Assembly: GCA_052318935.1 (NCBI GenBank)
Contig: JBQRKO010000004.1
Origin: Niallia sp052318935
GTDB lineage: Bacteria > Bacillota > Bacilli > Bacillales > Cytobacillaceae
DNA: 64,000 nt
Direction: 5' to 3' (one strand)
Position numbers and translations under genes: made by a program. The notes below the pieces were generated by a model that was given only the letters and a program-made list of their open reading frames with translations, searched no databases and was not told where the DNA came from. This document shows, one piece after another, positions 61,765 through 64,000 of the stretch (position 1 is the first letter of the stretch; every line of letters begins with the position of its first letter).

Positions 61765-61845
61765 TGTTATCCCTCCCAAACTAGTAACGTTCTAAATTAT
61801 CATTATAAGCATTGTGAATAAAAAAAGCAAAAGTAACCAACCTAG

Positions 61846-62041
61846 GAAATAATTGTTCTTACTTTATCAGCCTATCAGCTAATTACTGAAAATTTTGAGT
61901 TGATGCCATATTCTATGTTGTTCTTGGGGGCACTTATGTTGGTGACAGGATTAGCCGAACTTTAAAAAGACAAAAAAGGATTTTGGGGGTATATTGTTAT
62001 CTCTTTATTTACTTTCTTTGTTTCCATTGTGGATTTGAAAT
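61846..62041 (+). pseudogene. Frameshifted remnant of a DUF3953-type membrane protein
   Basis: LSAYQLITENFELMPYSMLF and GALMLVTGLAEL run to a stop in one frame; KDKKGFWGYIVISLFTFFVS and IVDLK to a TAA continue in another frame after the A-rich stretch at 61965-61976. Joined, they match the small two-helix DUF3953 proteins of Bacillus. The N-terminal helix is also lost (stop at 61843). Confidence 0.5.
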
Positions 62042-62096
62042 AAAGTCGTACCGTTTAAAATAAAGTTATACCGTTTTAATAAAGTTGCACCGTTTT
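62038..62096. repeat. Three direct repeats of about 20 bases
   Basis: AATAAAGTxxxACCGTTTw three times in a row (about 62038, 62058 and 62077), just behind the P450 stop. Variable bases lie only at the centre. Role unknown. Confidence 0.6.
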
Positions 62097-62139
62097 GCTC
62101 GATCATGAAACTAAGAAACCGGGTAGTAAGGTTAAACTA

Positions 62140-63522
62140 TTAGTTGTTTCTCTTTTCGACACGTACCCGAATCCCATTTTTTGGTCGTAGCGTGATCGAA
62201 GGTTCTGGAACCACATCATGTTGATGATCGAGTTCCATATGAATCATTTGCATAATCGAAGCGAGCAATAAAGTGGCCTCCATGATCGCGAAATTATTTC
62301 CAATACAGACACGTGGCCCTGCGCCAAACGGAAAATAGACATAGGAAGGTAAGCTTTTTTCAAATTCACGGAACCAACGTTCGGGAACAAAAGAATCGGG
62401 TTTTGAAAAATAATCCGGGTGCCGATGCATCACCCACTGACTAACGGCAACTTCACATCCTGCTGGTAAACAATATTCATCGATCCATATATCCTCAAGT
62501 GGTTCACGAGAAATAAACCAAACGGGCGGATAGAGACGCATCGATTCATTGATGATTGCTTGCGTATAGGGGAGATGTGGAATATCGGATAAAGAAGGAA
62601 GTCTTCCTTGTAGCACATTTTTTAACTCTGTAACTAACTTTTCTTCCGCATCTGCATGTTGAGCAAGTAGATAGATAGTCCACGATAAAACATTAGCCGT
62701 TGTTTCATGACCAGCAAGAAATAACGTCATCACTTCATCCCTTAATTGTGTAGAAGTCATCCCTTTTCCATCATCATCTTGTGCTGCAATCAGCATAGAA
62801 AGAAGATCACCCCGATCCCGATTCTCTTTTTTTCGGTGCTCAATGATCTCATAGATTACCTGATCCAATTGGCGAATACCTTCCTTCAGTCGTTTATTTC
62901 CAGGAGTAGGCAGAGAAAAAGGGAGCATTTCAAGCAACATACGAGTAATGCTTGTATACTGATTAACATATTCGTGAAAAACTTGATCAAGCGCTTTACC
63001 AACTTGATTTGACCCCTGATGCTCGGCTTCTTGCAGATCTATATCAAAAAGTGTTTTAGCAACAATTTCCATGGTACATTGCATCATCTCTTTATGAAGA
63101 TCAAGCATTTGGCCATTTTCCCAGTTACGAAGCATTCGGCTAGCATAGTGAGTCATAGTGTCCGCATATTTCTCAATACGATGTTTATGAAACGCTGGCT
63201 GCGATAATCTCCGTTGTCTGAGCCAGAAATCTCCTTCGCTCGTGACCAGACCATTGCCTAGCACCATACTAAGAATCCGATCCCGGTGATACCCTTTTGC
63301 AAATAACTTCTGTGAATTTTTAAGGACATACTGAATATCCTGTGGACGACTTAACAGATACGTATCGCGGTCTTTTTCCAACCGTACGCGAACAACCGGA
63401 CCATACTTTTCTACACAAGTTTTAAAAAATTCATGCGGCTTTGAACCTACTTCCAGCAGATTACCGATAAAAGGGATCTCTTTAGGTCCAGGGACTGTTT
63501 TCCCCATTTTTCTCATCTCCAT
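62140..63522 (-). CDS. Cytochrome P450
   Basis: A 460-residue soluble P450 monooxygenase. Substrate/oxygen motif AGHETTANV near the I helix, ExxR in INESMRLYPPV, PERW motif (FVPERWFREFE) and heme-binding FPFGAGPRVCIG about 55 residues from the C-terminus. It starts with VPGPKEIPFIGNLLEVG, as class II-like bacterial P450s. GGAGG points to the ATG at 63522, five bases past the stop of the upstream gene, whereas the longest frame (63549) would overlap it. No ferredoxin or reductase gene is in the window. Substrate unknown; fatty acid or terpenoid oxidation are possible. Confidence 0.9.
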   Translation of the reverse strand: MEMRKMGKTVPGPKEIPFIGNLLEVGSKPHEFFKTCVEKYGPVVRVRLEKDRDTYLLSRPQDIQYVLKNSQKLFAKGYHRDRILSMVLGNGLVTSEGDFWLRQRRLSQPAFHKHRIEKYADTMTHYASRMLRNWENGQMLDLHKEMMQCTMEIVAKTLFDIDLQEAEHQGSNQVGKALDQVFHEYVNQYTSITRMLLEMLPFSLPTPGNKRLKEGIRQLDQVIYEIIEHRKKENRDRGDLLSMLIAAQDDDGKGMTSTQLRDEVMTLFLAGHETTANVLSWTIYLLAQHADAEEKLVTELKNVLQGRLPSLSDIPHLPYTQAIINESMRLYPPVWFISREPLEDIWIDEYCLPAGCEVAVSQWVMHRHPDYFSKPDSFVPERWFREFEKSLPSYVYFPFGAGPRVCIGNNFAIMEATLLLASIMQMIHMELDHQHDVVPEPSITLRPKNGIRVRVEKRNN

Positions 63523-63526
63523 TTGT

Positions 63527-64000
63527 CTATACCTCCAGTATTTTTTCATCCAATGTGACCATGTCTCTTAAATCAGTAAATAAATCAGTAGGTTGGAACA
63601 GCTCTTCCATATGAAATACACCAGGTGGATGTTGCCCTGCATAGATATTTTTCGCCACATAGACCGCAACTTTTCCTGTTGCAACAAACTCATTTTCTCC
63701 GTGAATCGAACCTTGATAGCGTACATTCTGACCGTTCAACTGCCCTGTAACATCTACCTTTGCTACATATACTTGTGATCCCCATTGCGATTTTTCAAAG
63801 AGATCCACTACCTTTTCTCGGATCAAGGGCTGCTCTAGCCACCGTACAATCCCTGTACGTTTTAAACTCACTATTAAACTTGTCATCATCGCTGAATCAA
63901 AACATAGACGAGTGGAAACAGAGGGAATACCCAACGTCTGAGGTAAAACGTGTTGGTCAGAAAAGTTGAACCGATAAGCTGTTTTTTGTCCTAATCTCGC
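63527..64000 (-). CDS. Probable saccharopine dehydrogenase-like protein, C-terminal part only
   Basis: The frame is open to the right edge, so 157 C-terminal residues are seen. FSDQHVLPQTLGIPSVSTRLCFDS, then KVDVTGQLNGQNVRYQGSIHGENEFVATGKVAVYVAKNIYAGQHPPGVFHMEELF resembles the C-terminal domain of saccharopine-dehydrogenase-type oxidoreductases, including trans-acting enoyl reductase-like members. The NAD-binding N-terminus lies outside. It lies directly ahead of the P450 with four bases between, so the two are probably one operon. Confidence 0.5.
   Translation of the reverse strand, partial: ARLGQKTAYRFNFSDQHVLPQTLGIPSVSTRLCFDSAMMTSLIVSLKRTGIVRWLEQPLIREKVVDLFEKSQWGSQVYVAKVDVTGQLNGQNVRYQGSIHGENEFVATGKVAVYVAKNIYAGQHPPGVFHMEELFQPTDLFTDLRDMVTLDEKILEV

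Noticed and set aside
1..64000. tRNA, rRNA, insertion sequence or prophage genes
   Set aside because: None of the expected conserved sequences or protein motifs was seen on either strand.

Overview
The window is a low-GC (about one third G+C by eye) Gram-positive chromosome segment from a member of the Bacillaceae. Gene content and order point there: a DabA/YbcI/YbcF-type trio, sigZ, a ycbLMNO-type two-component/ABC module, a KimA-type potassium importer near a c-di-AMP riboswitch, a YfiT-type DinB protein, SacB/SacC-type enzymes, AGGAGG-type ribosome binding sites, frequent GTG/TTG starts and strong intrinsic terminators. I cannot fix the genus. No rRNA, tRNA, CRISPR array, transposase or prophage was seen.

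Layout. 1-1.4 kb: end of an inorganic-carbon (DabA) locus with YbcI- and carbonic-anhydrase-like proteins. 1.7-9.4 kb: single metabolic and membrane genes (C-S lyase, FAA hydrolase, sigZ, aldo/keto reductase, LtrA, a decayed DUF421 gene, malic enzyme). 9.8-13.2 kb: a response regulator, histidine kinase and ABC exporter. 13.2-28.4 kb: mostly one- or two-gene units of regulators plus effectors (GNAT/MarR, ArsR/DMT exporter, SDR/LysR, several MFS pumps, an amino-acid permease, a foldase-like lipoprotein, TrmO). 28.5-32.5 kb: uppP, then a c-di-AMP riboswitch, a two-CBS-domain protein and a kimA gene that carries a frameshift. 32.6-42.8 kb: small housekeeping and stress genes, three of GNAT type, an M42 peptidase, Bcr/CflA pump, PhnA, a DNA glycosylase and an ABC pair.

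43.3-61.2 kb is the most distinctive part: a secreted glycan island with four divergent GH68 fructansucrases (three carrying N-terminal SH3-like repeats), one membrane-anchored GH32/CBM66 levanase, a secreted protein made of Ig-like repeats, a full-length GH31 glucosidase whose C-terminal Ig modules are nearly identical to those of the Ig protein, and a second GH31 gene cut off after its nucleophile. It reads as a system for making, holding and re-using fructan (and probably an alpha-glucan) at the cell surface. The last 2.5 kb hold a cupin, a decayed DUF3953 gene, a cytochrome P450 and the end of a probable saccharopine-dehydrogenase-like gene.

Non-coding structure is rich: two arrays of tandem ~52-bp palindromic units (13.2 and 39.4 kb), each placed against the stop codon of a minus-strand gene; an interspersed hairpin repeat family with compensatory arm changes between copies; perfect palindromes in front of regulator genes; and a perfect 21-bp stem in the levanase leader.
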